A stretch of DNA of 64,000 bases. Source: Dromiciops gliroides. Taxonomy: Eukaryota; Chordata; Mammalia; Microbiotheria; Microbiotheriidae. The DNA lies in assembly GCF_019393635.1 (NCBI RefSeq), contig NC_057861.1, positions 545,448,711 through 545,512,710 on the forward strand, written 5' to 3'. The notes beneath the pieces were generated by a model, which was given only the letters and a program-made list of their open reading frames with translations, did no database searches and had not been told where the DNA came from. Of the stretch, positions 11,901 through 24,961 are shown one piece after another (the stretch's first letter is position 1; every line of letters begins with the position of its first letter). Made by a program: the position numbers and the translations under genes.

Positions 11901-12057
11901 TTTTTTGTTTGTTTGTTTTTGATGGGGCAATAAGGGTTAAGTGACTTGCCCAGGGTCACACAGCTAGTAACAGTCAAGTGTCTGAGGCTGCATTTGAACT
12001 CAGGTCCTCCTGAATCCAGGGCCAGTGCTTTACCTACTGCGCCACCTAGCTGGCCCT
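11901..12057 (-). mobile_element. WSINE-type short tRNA SINE with exact 14 bp duplication
   Basis: CTTTGTAATAGTCT is found at 11887-11900 and again at 12058-12071. It sits at the 5' edge of the L1. Confidence 0.93.
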
Positions 12058-12071
12058 CTTTGTAATAGTCT

Positions 12072-13035
12072 CTTAAAGCCCACTTATTGCCTGCTCATCC
12101 TATGTCTTTCATTGTTCCACTTGAAACCAAAGGGAGTAAGGTGGGGCTCTTACTCACTGTTCATTGTCCAAAGTCAGATCCAACTCTACAAGAGGCCAGG
12201 GCCAGGACCAGAGCCATGGCATGATCTGGTATTCTCATTGCCTATTACTTATAAGAAGTTGGAAGGAAGGGGGATTTTCTCAATGGCACCTACACAGTTG
12301 CTGAGGATGAGAGGCTGACCCTGGACTCAGAAAGGGCCTGGGGGACCCTAGAATTTTATATCCAGGAATGAGGGAGTGTTGGGAGATAAGAGTAAGCACG
12401 GTTATATTGAAAACAAGCTCTACAACTGGCTATTGAGAAGGTGTGGGATGTGACTAATTTTACCATCTTCTAATTGGTTGATCACACATCCCTTCAGATT
12501 AGGTGTAACATCCATTTCCCTCATCCTTCAAATCCAAAGCCTGGGACCCATTTTGGAGATATCATTGATGCTATCTCTTAACTTATTGATACTCTATTCT
12601 TCATCCATCTTAGACAAATAATGGCTGTCCATCTTTTCGAGGCCTTCAGTGGAAGTCCAATAAATTCCTTTAGAAACCTGTCCTAGTGTCAAGATGCTCT
12701 TTCCTTCTGGCTGACCTTAACCTTTATGTGACAGTTCAAGGGGATGTCACCAAAAAAGTCACTAACTTCCCAATTTTTCCAAAGGTAAATTATGGGAGAT
12801 TGAGTCTAGAAAGCAGCATGGGACAGTATTAACAGTGCTTTGGACTTTTGGGATGACAGATGGAATCTCAGATTGCCTCAAAGGCTATATGTATCCCTTG
12901 TAGACCATGCCCTCCCTACATTTCATTGATCTTGGTCTAAATACTGCTCCTGCATTAATGAGCATTTTATTTATGGTTTCTGTTGTGAATTATAATCATT
13001 TGTTAGTGTAGGCCACACAGAATAACTGTTTAAGA
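12072..13035. other. Unassigned intergenic DNA
   Basis: No gene, clear repeat or RNA is recognised. The part at 12360-12760 has the uneven composition of a decayed LTR or other relic, but no ends were found. Confidence 0.4.
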
Positions 13036-13039
13036 AATA

Positions 13040-13290
13040 TAATTTTATTTTTTAATTCTTTTTTTAATGTTAGTCCATTCATTCGTTTGTTTTTTCAGTC
13101 TTGATGGCATTTTATTTTTACGTGTAAAGATAGTTTTCAATATCTGTTTTTATAAGATTTTGAATTAGAAATCTTTCTCCTCAACCCTTTCCTGCCCCCT
13201 CCCCAAGACAGCAAGCAATCCGATATAGATTATATATGTACAATCACAGTAAACATATTTCTACATTAGTCATGTTGTGAAAGAAGAATC
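13040..13290 (-). mobile_element. L1 3' UTR fragment
   Basis: It matches the L1 3' UTR seen in the 18.3 kb element (GCAAGCAATCCGATATAG, ACATATTTCTACATTAGTCA). It stops at 13290, where L1 sequence of opposite strand begins. Confidence 0.75.
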
Positions 13291-13965
13291 AAGAACTATT
13301 GTTTTAACTGGGATGCTAATCCATTGTTGGTGGAGTTGTGAACTGATCCAACCATTCTACAGAGTAATTTGGAACTATGCCCAAAGGGCTATCAAACTGT
13401 GCATACCCTTTGATCCAGCAACATTACTGCTCAATTTATATCCCAAAAACATCCCATAAAAAGAGAAAAAGACCTATTTGTACAAAAATATTTATAGCAG
13501 TTTTTTTTGTGGTGGCTAAAAATTGGGAATGAAAGCAATGCCCATGAATTGGGAAATGGCTAAACAAGCTGTGGTATATGATGGTGATGGAATATTATTG
13601 TGCTATAAGAAATGATAAGCTGGATGATTTCAGAAAGGCCTGGAAAGACTTGTATAAACTGATATATAGTGAAGTGAGCAGAACCAAGGGAACATTGTGC
13701 ACAGTGATAGCAATATTATTTGATAAAGGACTGTGAATTGCAACTATTCTCAGCAGTACAATGATCCAAGACAATGGCAGAGGACTAATGATGAAGCATA
13801 CTATCCATCTCCAAAGAAAGAACTGATATTGATTGAACACAGACTGAAGCATGCTATTTTTAACTTTCTTTCATTTTTTCTTTTATTCAAGTTTTCTTAT
13901 ACAAAATGACTGATATGGTAATGTTTTACATGATTGCAAAAAAAGAACTATCATTTTATAAAAAT
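13291..13965 (+). mobile_element. L1 ORF2 C-terminal end and 3' UTR
   Basis: The plus-strand frame reads LIHCWWSCELIQPFYRVIWN and RAIKLCIPFDPA, the cysteine-rich C-terminus of L1 ORF2p. The 3' UTR with TGAAGCATGCTATTTTTAAC follows. It abuts the opposite-strand fragment on its left. A SINE follows on the right. Confidence 0.8.
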
Positions 13966-13974
13966 AATGGTTGG

Positions 13975-14118
13975 GGGCAGCTAGGTGGCGCAGTGGATAG
14001 AGCACCGGCCCTGGAGTCAGGAGTACCTGAGTTCAAATCCAGCCTCAGACACTTAACACTTACTAGCTGTGTGACCCTGGGCAAGTCACTTAACCCCAAT
14101 TGCCTCACTTAAAAAAAA
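13975..14118 (+). mobile_element. WSINE-type short tRNA SINE
   Basis: AATGGTTGG duplication at 13966-13974 and 14119-14127. Inserted at the end of an L1 3' UTR fragment. Confidence 0.92.
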
Positions 14119-14574
14119 AATGGTTGGACTATCCTGTGTCTGAACCCTCTTTTCTGAGTATTGAGGCCAGCTTCTTCTCTGGTACACCCCACTGCTTCTT
14201 ACATGTAATTATGAGTACTTTATTTATCCTGATGTCCAACTTAGGAGACTTCAAAAGGAAATCTGTTTATATGAAACTACAATCATACTAATAGTTAATC
14301 AATATTCTGCTAGCTTCCTACACATAGAGATAGTATCATCTTCTGCCGAAAATTTCAACAGTGTAATGTATACACCTGTTGTCAACTTCAATCATTTGCA
14401 TGAAATGAGTTTTTCTTCCTTCATTTCAGCCACCTGTGCCTCTCATAACGAGAAAATATGTTTGGGTTTTCTCAGGTAAGTCTTAATTTGCCAGACAGAA
14501 TTCCAGATTCAGTTAATACTTTCACCTACAGATGTTTATAATAGATACACATGACCCTCATCGATGATAGGATG

Positions 14575-14935
14575 AAATATAAATTAATCAGCTTTGCATT
14601 TAAGGCTTACCCCCATCTAATTACCACCTACTTTCTCAATATTTTTTTATACTCTTTTATTCTGCATTCCAGCCAACCTGGACATTAGCTATTTCCTGCA
14701 TTCAAGTCTCCCTTTCACTCTTTTAGGAATTTATAGAAGGTGGGGCCCCACTCTCATGCTCCCTTGTCTCCTTTCCCTCTACTGTTGGTGCATTCTCCCC
14801 TTTTTCTATACTTGTTTGTACATGCTGTGTCCTTCCTGTAGGTCAGGGACTGCTCAATTTTTGCCTTGTACCTGCAGAGCTATATATTGTGCTATATCTA
14901 ATAGGTAATAAATATTTGTTGAGTTGAATTGGATT
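14575..14935 (+). mobile_element. L2 LINE 3' relic
   Basis: Ends with GTAATAAATATTTGTTGAGT. The middle resembles the L2 3' UTR (GTCAGGGACTGCTCAATTTT). Diverged. Confidence 0.45.
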
Positions 14936-15149
14936 CAGCCTTACTCAAGGTAACAGAAGTATGGCCCAAATCTCTGCTACATATACACATGAATGGAATG
15001 CCTTAGAAGTTAGTGATCTATGTTTCTTATTTCCTACTACTCCCAACCCATCTGATTTCCACATGAGATTTCTACACAAGGAAAAACTAGAGAAGGCTAT
15101 AGCAAAGAGGAAATGATTTAGAGGAGGAGCTCGGGGGACTAGAGAGGTA

Positions 15150-15300
15150 GTTTGGCATAGTGGTTTGACTCTTGAACCTGGATTCCAGAAGACCTGGTTC
15201 AAATCCTGCTGCTGACACTTATTGACTGTGTGATGCTGGGCCTCAGTTTCTTCAGATGTAACATCTGGGGAGGGGGATTGGTCTAGATCCCTCTAAATCT
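15150..15300 (+). mobile_element. MIR SINE relic
   Basis: CCAGAAGACCTGGTTCAAAT and ACTTATTGACTGTGTGATGC. Confidence 0.6.
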
Positions 15301-15924
15301 ATTAGCAGACCCGCAAACAAGAACAAATCTGTTTCAGCCTAGCCTTCATAAACTTGGGTTGACTCACTTCTTGTAGCAATCTCGTCTATTCCCAATTCAC
15401 CCCGTGTAAGACCTAGTCCTGCTTAATAGTCTTTCTTGATACTAGGACAAGAAGTGGAGATATTGTTGTTAGGTTGCTCTTCTGCTCCCACTTTGCTGAT
15501 ATTGCCCACCTGACTCTCCCAGTTGCAAAGACCCTAAAAAAAAAAAATACCTTTGGCCAGTAGTTGAGGATATCTCAGAAGATTCGAGGAGGTTCCTAAC
15601 AATCCCAGGAAAGCAAGGAAGCCCTAATGATAGATGGGACTTCGAGGGGTTATCAGCTGGAAGGATTCTGTAGCAATACCTGACAAATAGAGCTTTTATT
15701 TAGGGAAGAAAAGGTGGGAGAAGGGATAAGAGAATTGGCTAATCTATTGTTAGTTAACTATTAAATATAAAAGAGGGCCAAAGTACAAAAAGTCAAAGGC
15801 AACATAGGTAAAGAAATAATCCATTACAAGGATAGGATGCAAAAGAAGCAGAATGGTATAATTTAGTCTGACAATTCAGTCAGATTTCCCTGCACATTTT
15901 TCCTTTTCTTTTCCTCTGGTGCAT

Positions 15925-16076
15925 TTTTGTTTGTTTTTTAGTGAGGCAATTGGGGTTAAGTGACTTGCCCAGGGTCACACAGCTAGTAAGTGTTAAGTGT
16001 CTGAGGTCGGATTTGAACTCAGGTCCTCCTGACTCCAGGGCTGGTGCTCTATCCACTGTGCCACCTTGCTGCCCCC
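15925..16076 (-). mobile_element. WSINE-type short tRNA SINE
   Basis: Lies just left of the tandem-duplication unit 1. TCTGGTGCATTTT flanks it on both sides, a clear duplication. Confidence 0.92.
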
Positions 16077-16639
16077 TCTGGTGCATTTTTAGGCCAAAGA
16101 AGTCATCAGATCATAGACCTAACACTGGAAAGGCCCTCAGGGGCCATCAGCTCCAACCCCCTCCTTTTAAATTTGAAGCGATTAGGGTCCTGAGATGTAT
16201 GAGATAGGATCTGAACCCACATCATCTGGATCCAAAGCCATCATTACTCTTTCCCAATTGCCCCCCACCGACTTACCACATGACATGTCACTACAGTTCT
16301 CTGAAATCACTCTACAGCCATTCATAAGTCCATCTCCAGAAAGAATAAGTTGACTCTTTACCATATGAAGGAAGAGGCATTCGCATGTGAGCTTATAAAG
16401 CATTCTTCTTAGCCAGGCATTGTGCAATCTGGGGCTGGATTGGGCAGAGTCACATTAGTCACAGGAAGCTTTTCAGAGGAGCAAGAGAGACTGAACCTAG
16501 AGAGTAGAGCTTTAGTAAGAGAAAAGCTATGGGTAAGGCTGCCTGCAGCAGGGATCCTCTGTTTAAGAAGAAAAAGGAAACCCTGGCTGCCTGATAGTGG
16601 AAAGTGACCATACTGCATGGAGAATTGATATCATATTGC

Positions 16640-16705
16640 TTGCCTACTTGATCGGTAGAGGAAAAGCTGGAAGGAGGGAGAGAATTTGGAACTTAAAATT
16701 AAAAA
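16640..16705 (+). mobile_element. L1 3' tail fragment
   Basis: GGAGGGAGAGAATTTGGAAC followed by an A-rich run resembles the last part of the marsupial L1 3' UTR. It begins inside the end of block A1. Confidence 0.45.
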
Positions 16706-17267
16706 AAAAATCTTAATAATAAATAAATAATAAAAATTTTAAATGGTGAAAAAGAGAGACCATGGTTTTCTAAAAACTATGAGAAAGCTCTGGAAAGGTT
16801 TTTCTGTCTCCTCCAGGTTCCCCATGTTTGTTATCAGGCATGCACTTGTGATTTGTCAGAAATACTCTGATATTTACTAGATTATCATTTAAGTCTCTTC
16901 CAGCTCTAAATTTTGCTTCTGCTTTTGACTAGCTCTGTGGCCATGGGCATATGTCCTCTTTGAGTCTCAGTTTCTTCATCTGTAAAATATAGTAACAGGG
17001 TTATGTAGTCAAAGGGTTATGTCAGGAAATGTAATTAGTTAATTAATTTAAAAAAAACCATCAGATCTGTGATTTTATTTGTATAATAAGTTCCAGGTGA
17101 GGAACTTCCTTTACCAAAGTAGATTCACACATGTGCTGCAATTTATAATCCTGGAGAATAACTTGATACACTGAGAAATTAAAGGACTTGCCCATTATAT
17201 GTCAGAGATTGGATTAGAACCTAGGTTTTTCTCATTCCAGCCATTTCTCTATCCCTAATACATTTTA

Positions 17268-17509
17268 ATTGTTGTTGTTGTTTTAATCATGTCCAACTCT
17301 TCATGACCCCATTCTTGAGGTTTTCTTAGAAAAGATTTGGGAGTGCTTTAACCTTTCCTTCTCTAGCTAATTTTATAGATGAGGAGACTGAGGCAAACAG
17401 GGTTAATGACTTACCCAGGGTCATACAGCTAGTAAGTATCTGAAGCCAGATTTGAACCCATGAAGATGAGTCTTTTGGCACTCTATCCACCATGCTACCC
17501 AGCTGCCCC
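17268..17509 (-). mobile_element. tRNA-derived SINE with RTE-like tail, in block B1
   Basis: The same insertion is present in block B2 (36226-36453), so it predates the tandem duplication. Confidence 0.85.
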
Positions 17510-17524
17510 AATCCGTTTTTATAG

Positions 17525-17690
17525 TTAATATCTGCCTCACTTTCCCTGTCTACAAAAGGGGGATCATAATGACACCTACCTCCTAGGGTTATTGTGTAGA
17601 CCAAATGAGATGATCATTGTAAAGCTCTTAGCACACTGCCTGGCACAAAACATGTGCTATGTAAATGTTTGCCACTGTTATCATTGATCC
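17525..17690 (+). mobile_element. MIR SINE 3' part in block B1
   Basis: GGGGGATCATAATGACACCT and AAGCTCTTAGCACACTGCCT. The same relic is at 36470-36635 in B2. Confidence 0.65.
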
Positions 17691-18152
17691 TCCTCCATTG
17701 CCCAGTTCAGGCCAGATATGCTCTATTGAGTGAATGCTCCCTAAATGTGGCATACATGAATGAATGAAAAATCATTGATGAAGTGCTTTTTATGTGCCAT
17801 GTAACATGGTATTAAGTGTTGGGGATACAGATAATAGATGAGTGTGACAGTCCTTGCTCTCAAGAACCTCACATTCTGCCTGGGGGCAGAAAGCACACAA
17901 GAAGCATGGAGGGAACCAAGGTTTGCTCTTGGGAAAAGGAATCCCACTCCCCTTTGAGGCAGTCCATCCCACTTTTAGATAGCTTTGGAAGTGTTTTGTT
18001 ATACTGAGCTAAGGTTACCTAATGTAAAAAGGCAGCTCTTGTTTTCTGTGCAAAAGATCATGGTTTTCTGGGTCATTGATGTTTACATATATACCTCTGT
18101 TTACTGTGCTTGGTGCTTCATTATGTGTTTAGTTGGTATGAGCTTACTTGTA

Positions 18153-18302
18153 CTTTTTTTTTTTTTTGCAGGGCAATGAGGGTTAAGTGACTTGCCCAGG
18201 GTCACACAGCTAGTAAGTGTCAAGTGTCTGAGGCTGGCTTTGAACTCAGGTCCTCCTGAATCCAGGGCCAGTGCTTTATCCACTTCACCACCTAGCTGCC
18301 CC
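18153..18302 (-). mobile_element. WSINE-type short tRNA SINE at the end of block B1
   Basis: Inserted at a T-rich ACTTTTTTT site, absent from the same position of B2 (37100), so it came after the duplication. Confidence 0.92.
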
Positions 18303-19112
18303 CACTTTTTTTTTAAATAAAAGTATTTTATTATTTTCCAGTTATATGTACATTTGTTTATATAAGATTTACAATTTCAAATTTTTCTCCCTCCCTCCCC
18401 TCCTTTCCCCCCTCCCCTATATAGCAGGCAATCTGATATAGGTTATATATACATAATAACATTAAACATATTTCTTTTTTTTTCTTTTTTTGACCAGGAT
18501 GGGCACTTTATTTCCTAGGCTTTCCCATTAGACAAAAGGAGGCTCCATACCTGGGTCCAGTAAACTCAAATGTGGGGGGGTGAGGAAGAGCACTCGCTGC
18601 AGGCAGAGGGCAGCACGTACTGGGCAAAGGGAGTGGGCACATGAGGATGCTTCTGCCAAGGCAAGGGGCACACTCTCCTCCCACTTAACAGAAGTCAATT
18701 CCCTGTTCACAGATGTGCCCCAGCCCCATGCCAGGCAACCCGGAGGTTAGGTCTAGGGAAGGAGGATGGAGCAGAAAGTACTTTGGGGCTGTCCTGGGCC
18801 TCTGGACTCCGGCCAGCTCAAGGGCTCCAGGCCTGGCCAATGTGCCAGGGCCTGAGCACACTAGCAGTTCCCCTTCCCTGTGGGCAGTGTGAAAATGCCC
18901 ACTTCCAAGGCCCACCCAGCCCACCATCTCCATCACGACATTCTCGGCAGAGTTGGGCTGGTGCCGGAGTGCCCGTGACATACTTCCATCGGTCTACCAT
19001 CCCCTCACCCGTTGGGGCTGTGTGAGATCTTCCGGCCGGCCCTGGCCAGACAGATCAGGCCCCCAGCTATCAGCCCAGCTCTGGTGGGGAGGACTGAAGA
19101 GGGAGGGAGACA

Positions 19113-19132
19113 GCCCCCCCCCCCCCCCCCCG
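19113..19132. repeat. Poly(C) run in the FKBP8 retrocopy 3' UTR
   Basis: Uninterrupted run of about 18-20 C on the plus strand in the retrocopy's 3' UTR. Its length may be unstable or misread. Confidence 0.8.
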
Positions 19133-19183
19133 CTCTGGGTGCTCTGTGTTCTTCATTTGTTCATAGGGACTGACCCAATCCTA

Positions 19184-20707
<1,524 letters not shown>

Positions 20708-22018
20708 TTAGTCGTGTTACACGAGAAGAATCACGAGCACAAAGGAAAAACCTCAAATCAGAAAACCAACAGCACCAAAACCAAAAGAAATAGTATGATC
20801 CAATCAGCATCCATATTCCACAGTTCCTTTTTTTTCTGGATTTGGAGAGCCTTTTCCATCATGAGTCCTTTTGGAACTTTCTTGTTCCGTTGGATTGATG
20901 AGAAGAATCTATCTAGTCTATCACAGTTGATCAACACATAATGTTGATGATACTGTGTATAATGTTCTTCTGGTTCTGCTCATCTTACTCATCATCAGTT
21001 CATGCAAGTCCTTCCAGGTTTCTCTGAACTCCACCTACTCATCGTTTCTTACAGCACAATAGAATTCCATTACATTCATATGCCACAACTTGTTCAGCCA
21101 TTCCCCAATTGATGGACATCCCCTCATTTTCCAATTCCTTGTCACCACAAAAAGAGCAGCTATAAATATTTTTGTACATGTGGGTCCTTTTCCCTTTTTT
21201 ATGATCTCTTTGGGAAAAAGACCCAGTAGTGGGATTGCTGGGTCAAAGGGTATGCCCAGCTTTATAGCCCTTTGGGCATAATTCCAAATTGCTCTCCAGA
21301 ATGGTTGGATCAGTTCACAGCTCCACCAACAATGCATTAGTGTTCCAATTTTTCCACAGCTTCTCCAACATTTATTATTTTCCTTTTTTGTCATTTTAGC
21401 CAATCTGATAGGTGTCAGGTGGTACCTCAGAGTTGTTTTTATTTGCATCTCTCTAATCAATAGTGATTTTTTTATATGGCAATAGATTGCTTTGATTTCT
21501 TCATCAGAAAACTGCCTGTTCATATCCTTTGACCATTTCTCAATTGGAGAATGACTTGGATTCATATAAATTTGATTTAGTTCCCTATATATTTTAGAAA
21601 TGAGACCTTTATCAAAAGTACTGGCCATAAAAATTGTTTCCCAGCTTTCTGCCTCCCTTCTAATTTTGGATGCATTGCCTCTGTTTGTACAAAACCTTTT
21701 TAATTTAATGTAATCAAAATCACCCATTTTGCATTTCATAATATTCTCTATCTCTTGTTTGGTCATAAACTGCTCTCCTTTCCAAAGATCTGAAAGGTAG
21801 ATTATTCCTTCTTCTCCTAATTTACCTATGGTATCACCTCTTATGTCTAAATCATGTTTTGACCTTATTTTAGTATAAGGTGTCAGACGTTGGTCTATGC
21901 CTAATTTCTGCCATACTATCTTCCAGTTTTCCCAGCAGCTTTTGTCAAATACTGAATGCCTATCCCAGAAGCTGGGGTCTTTGGGTTTATCAAACAGTAC
22001 ATTACTAATGTCATTTAC

Positions 22019-22165
22019 TACAGCTAGGTGGCACAGTGGATAAAGCACTGGGCTTGGATTCAGGAGGACCTGAGTTCAAATCTGGTCTCAGACACTTGAC
22101 ACTTACTAGCTGTGTGACCCTGGGCAAGTCACTTAACCCCCATGGCCCTGCCCAAAAAATAAAAA
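22019..22165 (+). mobile_element. WSINE-type short tRNA SINE at the L1 right edge
   Basis: Head lacks the first few bases. It marks the 5' limit of the 18.3-22.0 kb L1. Confidence 0.9.
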
Positions 22166-22359
22166 AAAAATAACATTAAACTCAAATTTGCTTCCCCTTT
22201 TAACTTCCATTTCCTAGTCATAGTTCGATTCTGTAGGGCCAAAGTGGATAATTTCTTATCCATCTGCCATGAAAATCCCTCTGATATTTGAAGACAGTGT
22301 CCATATCCTTCATCTCCCTTGCCCCCAAGTTTTCTTGTTGTTAGTCTCAACATTCTTGA

Positions 22360-22510
22360 ATCTGGAGACAGAAGATCTGGGTTCTCACCCTTCGTATTAT
22401 TACTTGTATAACCTCGGGGAAATCATTTAATTTCCAAGGGTCTCAGTTTCCTTAACTATAAATGACAGGGTTGGGTTTGATGGCCTCCCTATAATGTGAT
22501 GAAATAATGG
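22360..22510 (+). mobile_element. MIR SINE relic
   Basis: TCTGGAGACAGAAGATCTGG head, then CAGTTTCCTTAACTATAAAT. Confidence 0.5.
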
Positions 22511-22529
22511 GATTTAGCAGATATTCAAA

Positions 22530-22772
22530 GACCCACCTGGAGATTAATCTAGATTGATTGAATCAAGTGAGAGTGATTGACTGCTGCTTTGGCAGAGGAC
22601 TTGAGGAAGAACCTGACCAGGCTGGAACTCAAGACTAGATAGGCTTTCTTTTTCCTAACTTTCTGAACTCCATGTGAATACCTGTATGCTTTAATAAATG
22701 TTTAATGCCCAAAGACTGGTGCTAAAGCTTCTAATTTAAGGCAATCACACAACATAGATTTTAAACATCACA
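22530..22772 (+). mobile_element. Partial LTR relic related to the solo LTR at 40.9 kb
   Basis: It shares GAGGAAGAACC, CTAGATAGGC, TTCTTAACTTTCTGA-like text and ACTGGTGCTAAAGCTTCTAA with 41190-41411 and ends in the same AAACATCACA-like terminus. It contains AATAAA near 22695. The left part is diverged or missing. Confidence 0.5.
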
Positions 22773-22774
22773 GT

Positions 22775-23139
22775 TAGTAGATGAATTCTAAGCTCCCTCC
22801 TGACTTTAAATTTATAAATGGATCCTTATATGAGGTTTTCAAGTTCCTCCATCATCCCTTCACCCTCCTCTTGACATGTTCCATTTTGTTAATGTTTTGA
22901 ATAAAATATTTCAATCTGTTTATTTCAATTAATGTAGGCTGAAGCACTTTATGTACTTTGGCAGTCATGTTACACTACTGATATAGTAAATCCATCTTCC
23001 ACTGAAGCTCTCATGGTTTTTCAGCTGCTATCAAGATATTCCTTTATCCTATACTTGTTTAGCTGAATTTTGAGCCCAAGGGCAGGATTTTATATTTCCC
23101 TCTATTAAATTTCATCTTACTGGACTTGGCCCTTTTTTT
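22775..23139. other. Unassigned intergenic DNA
   Basis: AT-rich sequence between the LTR relic and the L3/CR1 relic. It may be further decayed L3/CR1. Confidence 0.35.
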
Positions 23140-23565
23140 CAGACAGTTGAGATTTTTTCCATTTGTAATGTATTAGGGTTCCCAGCTTCATGTCATCCAC
23201 AAATATGATGATCATTCCATTCCTTATTTAAGTAATTGATAAGATATTTGAATAGAATTAGACCCAGGGCAAAGCCCTTGCTGGAACATTTCACTAGAAA
23301 TTTGCTTTCACATTAACATTGATTGATCTCCTAGTCAAAATTCTTTATATCTTGTTGGCCAATCAGTTATGAACTCATTTAATTGTTGGGTCTCTATCTC
23401 TTCATCTTATTGACCAGCTTCTCATGACTTTATCAGATGCCTTGCTGATATCCAGATAGACTAAGTTCATTGAAAACCCTGATCTTCTAGTCTGGCAACC
23501 CTGTCAAGAAAGGAAATGAAATTAGTCTGCCATGTCATCCTTACTGAACTTTTGCTTGCTTGTAG
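23140..23565 (-). mobile_element. Ancient L3/CR1-type LINE relic
   Basis: Read on the minus strand it gives a degenerate reverse-transcriptase piece near 23470-23440 (VYLDISKASDKV). The plus-strand text (CTTGCTGATATCCAGATAGA, CAAAGCCCTTGCTGGAACAT) is that of CR1/L3 elements shared by amniotes. It is highly diverged. Confidence 0.65.
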
Positions 23566-23589
23566 TGATCATTTCTTGCTTTACTATAT

Positions 23590-23790
23590 GCAACATAGTG
23601 GATGGAGAGTAGGTTTAGGATTTTAAAAAACACCTAGATTTTGTTCCTTCTTCTGACATGTACTCGTTGCATGACTCTGGGAAAGTCACTTAACCATCCA
23701 GGCAATGATCTAGTATTATATGTTCTAGAGAAGATGCTGGCCTATATTGTTAAAGGAAGGTTCCTCCTCTGGAAGATCCCTATAATAGTG
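23590..23790 (+). mobile_element. MIR SINE relic
   Basis: CAACATAGTGGATGGAGAGT and GACTCTGGGAAAGTCACTTA. Confidence 0.5.
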
Positions 23791-23799
23791 AAAGTATAG

Positions 23800-24239
23800 T
23801 TATAGTCCCTGTCCCTACATAATATAATTAAATATACAATTATCCACATCACAATTAAAAATCCATCCTAGAATTTTATGAGGAACATGTGTCAACAAGC
23901 TAACTGACTTATAAGATGCAGAATATATCTTTTCCTTCATTAAATATTGGGACAGCTTGCTAAATAGAGAGAAACTGGGGCTTAGAATTGAAAATGAGTT
24001 CACATTCACTAAGTTCAATCTTTGGCAGTCTCTCATCTATAACTTGAATAATGCTTAGCCCCTCCTAGAGTTTAAGTCCTGAGAACATCTGCATTTTACT
24101 TATTTCTAGCTCTCCTTTTGGGTATTTGTTTCCCCTTTATCTAGCTAGCAACCTGCAGAGTCCCAAGTGCTTTCACTATAATGCATGTAAAAGTATAGAG
24201 AAGGGCCTAATAATAATAGTTAAGAATGTTGTAGCACAA
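23800..24239. other. Unassigned intergenic DNA
   Basis: Nothing recognised before the L1 5' region begins. Confidence 0.35.
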
Positions 24240-24960
24240 GCCCAGATAGCAGATTAAAGGCAACCCAGCTTACTTCTTTCAACATTAGCCACCAAAAGAA
24301 CTTTAAAATAACTCCTCAAATAAAATTTTGGAGTGGAACAGCTAACAAAAGGTAGTGGTGGGACATTTTTCTGTCCTAAGAAAATTTAGGAGATTGGCAG
24401 AAGTTTATGCCACTGGAGTGGAGGTGTGTGTCTAGAGCCCACAAATGAAGGAGCAGGAACAGCAGGCACAGCAATAGCAGCAGCTACAGGAGCTCTCAGC
24501 AAAGAGACATTCTGGATCACAGTTCCAGAATAGAAAGGAGCACTGGTTGTCAGCCACAAGTTCCTTGTCTTAGTTCCAAAACAAGTGTTATTGCTTATGG
24601 CTGCAGGGGGTTAGAGGCCCTTCCTGGGTAAAGACTGGCTTGCAGACTGGGAGAGCAGTGAGCACACCTCTCCACATATCACAACACACTGAAAGCACAA
24701 AAACTCCAGACTCTCAGAACTAGCTTTGAAAACAGCAGCATGAAAAAGCCTGAAGCTTGGGACAGTGGCTCCCCACCCACAGGTGGGCAGAATCCAATTT
24801 TAACATTAAGTTCAAAGTCAAGAAATAAGTTAGAAAAATGAGCAAGCAAAACAAAAAAAAAGAATTTGATCATAAAAAGCTACTTGAGTGAAAAGGAATA
24901 TCAAAACATGAACTTAGAAGAATACAACAATGTGAAAACAGATATAAAAAAAACCAGATA
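24240..24960 (+). mobile_element. L1 5' UTR and start of ORF1, left part of a split element
   Basis: The plus-strand text ends with CATAAAAAGCTACTTGAGTG and AGAAGAATACAACAATGTGA, resembling the 5' UTR to ORF1 transition of marsupial L1. It continues, after the opposite-strand L1, at about 29160. Confidence 0.6.
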
Positions 24961-24961
24961 C

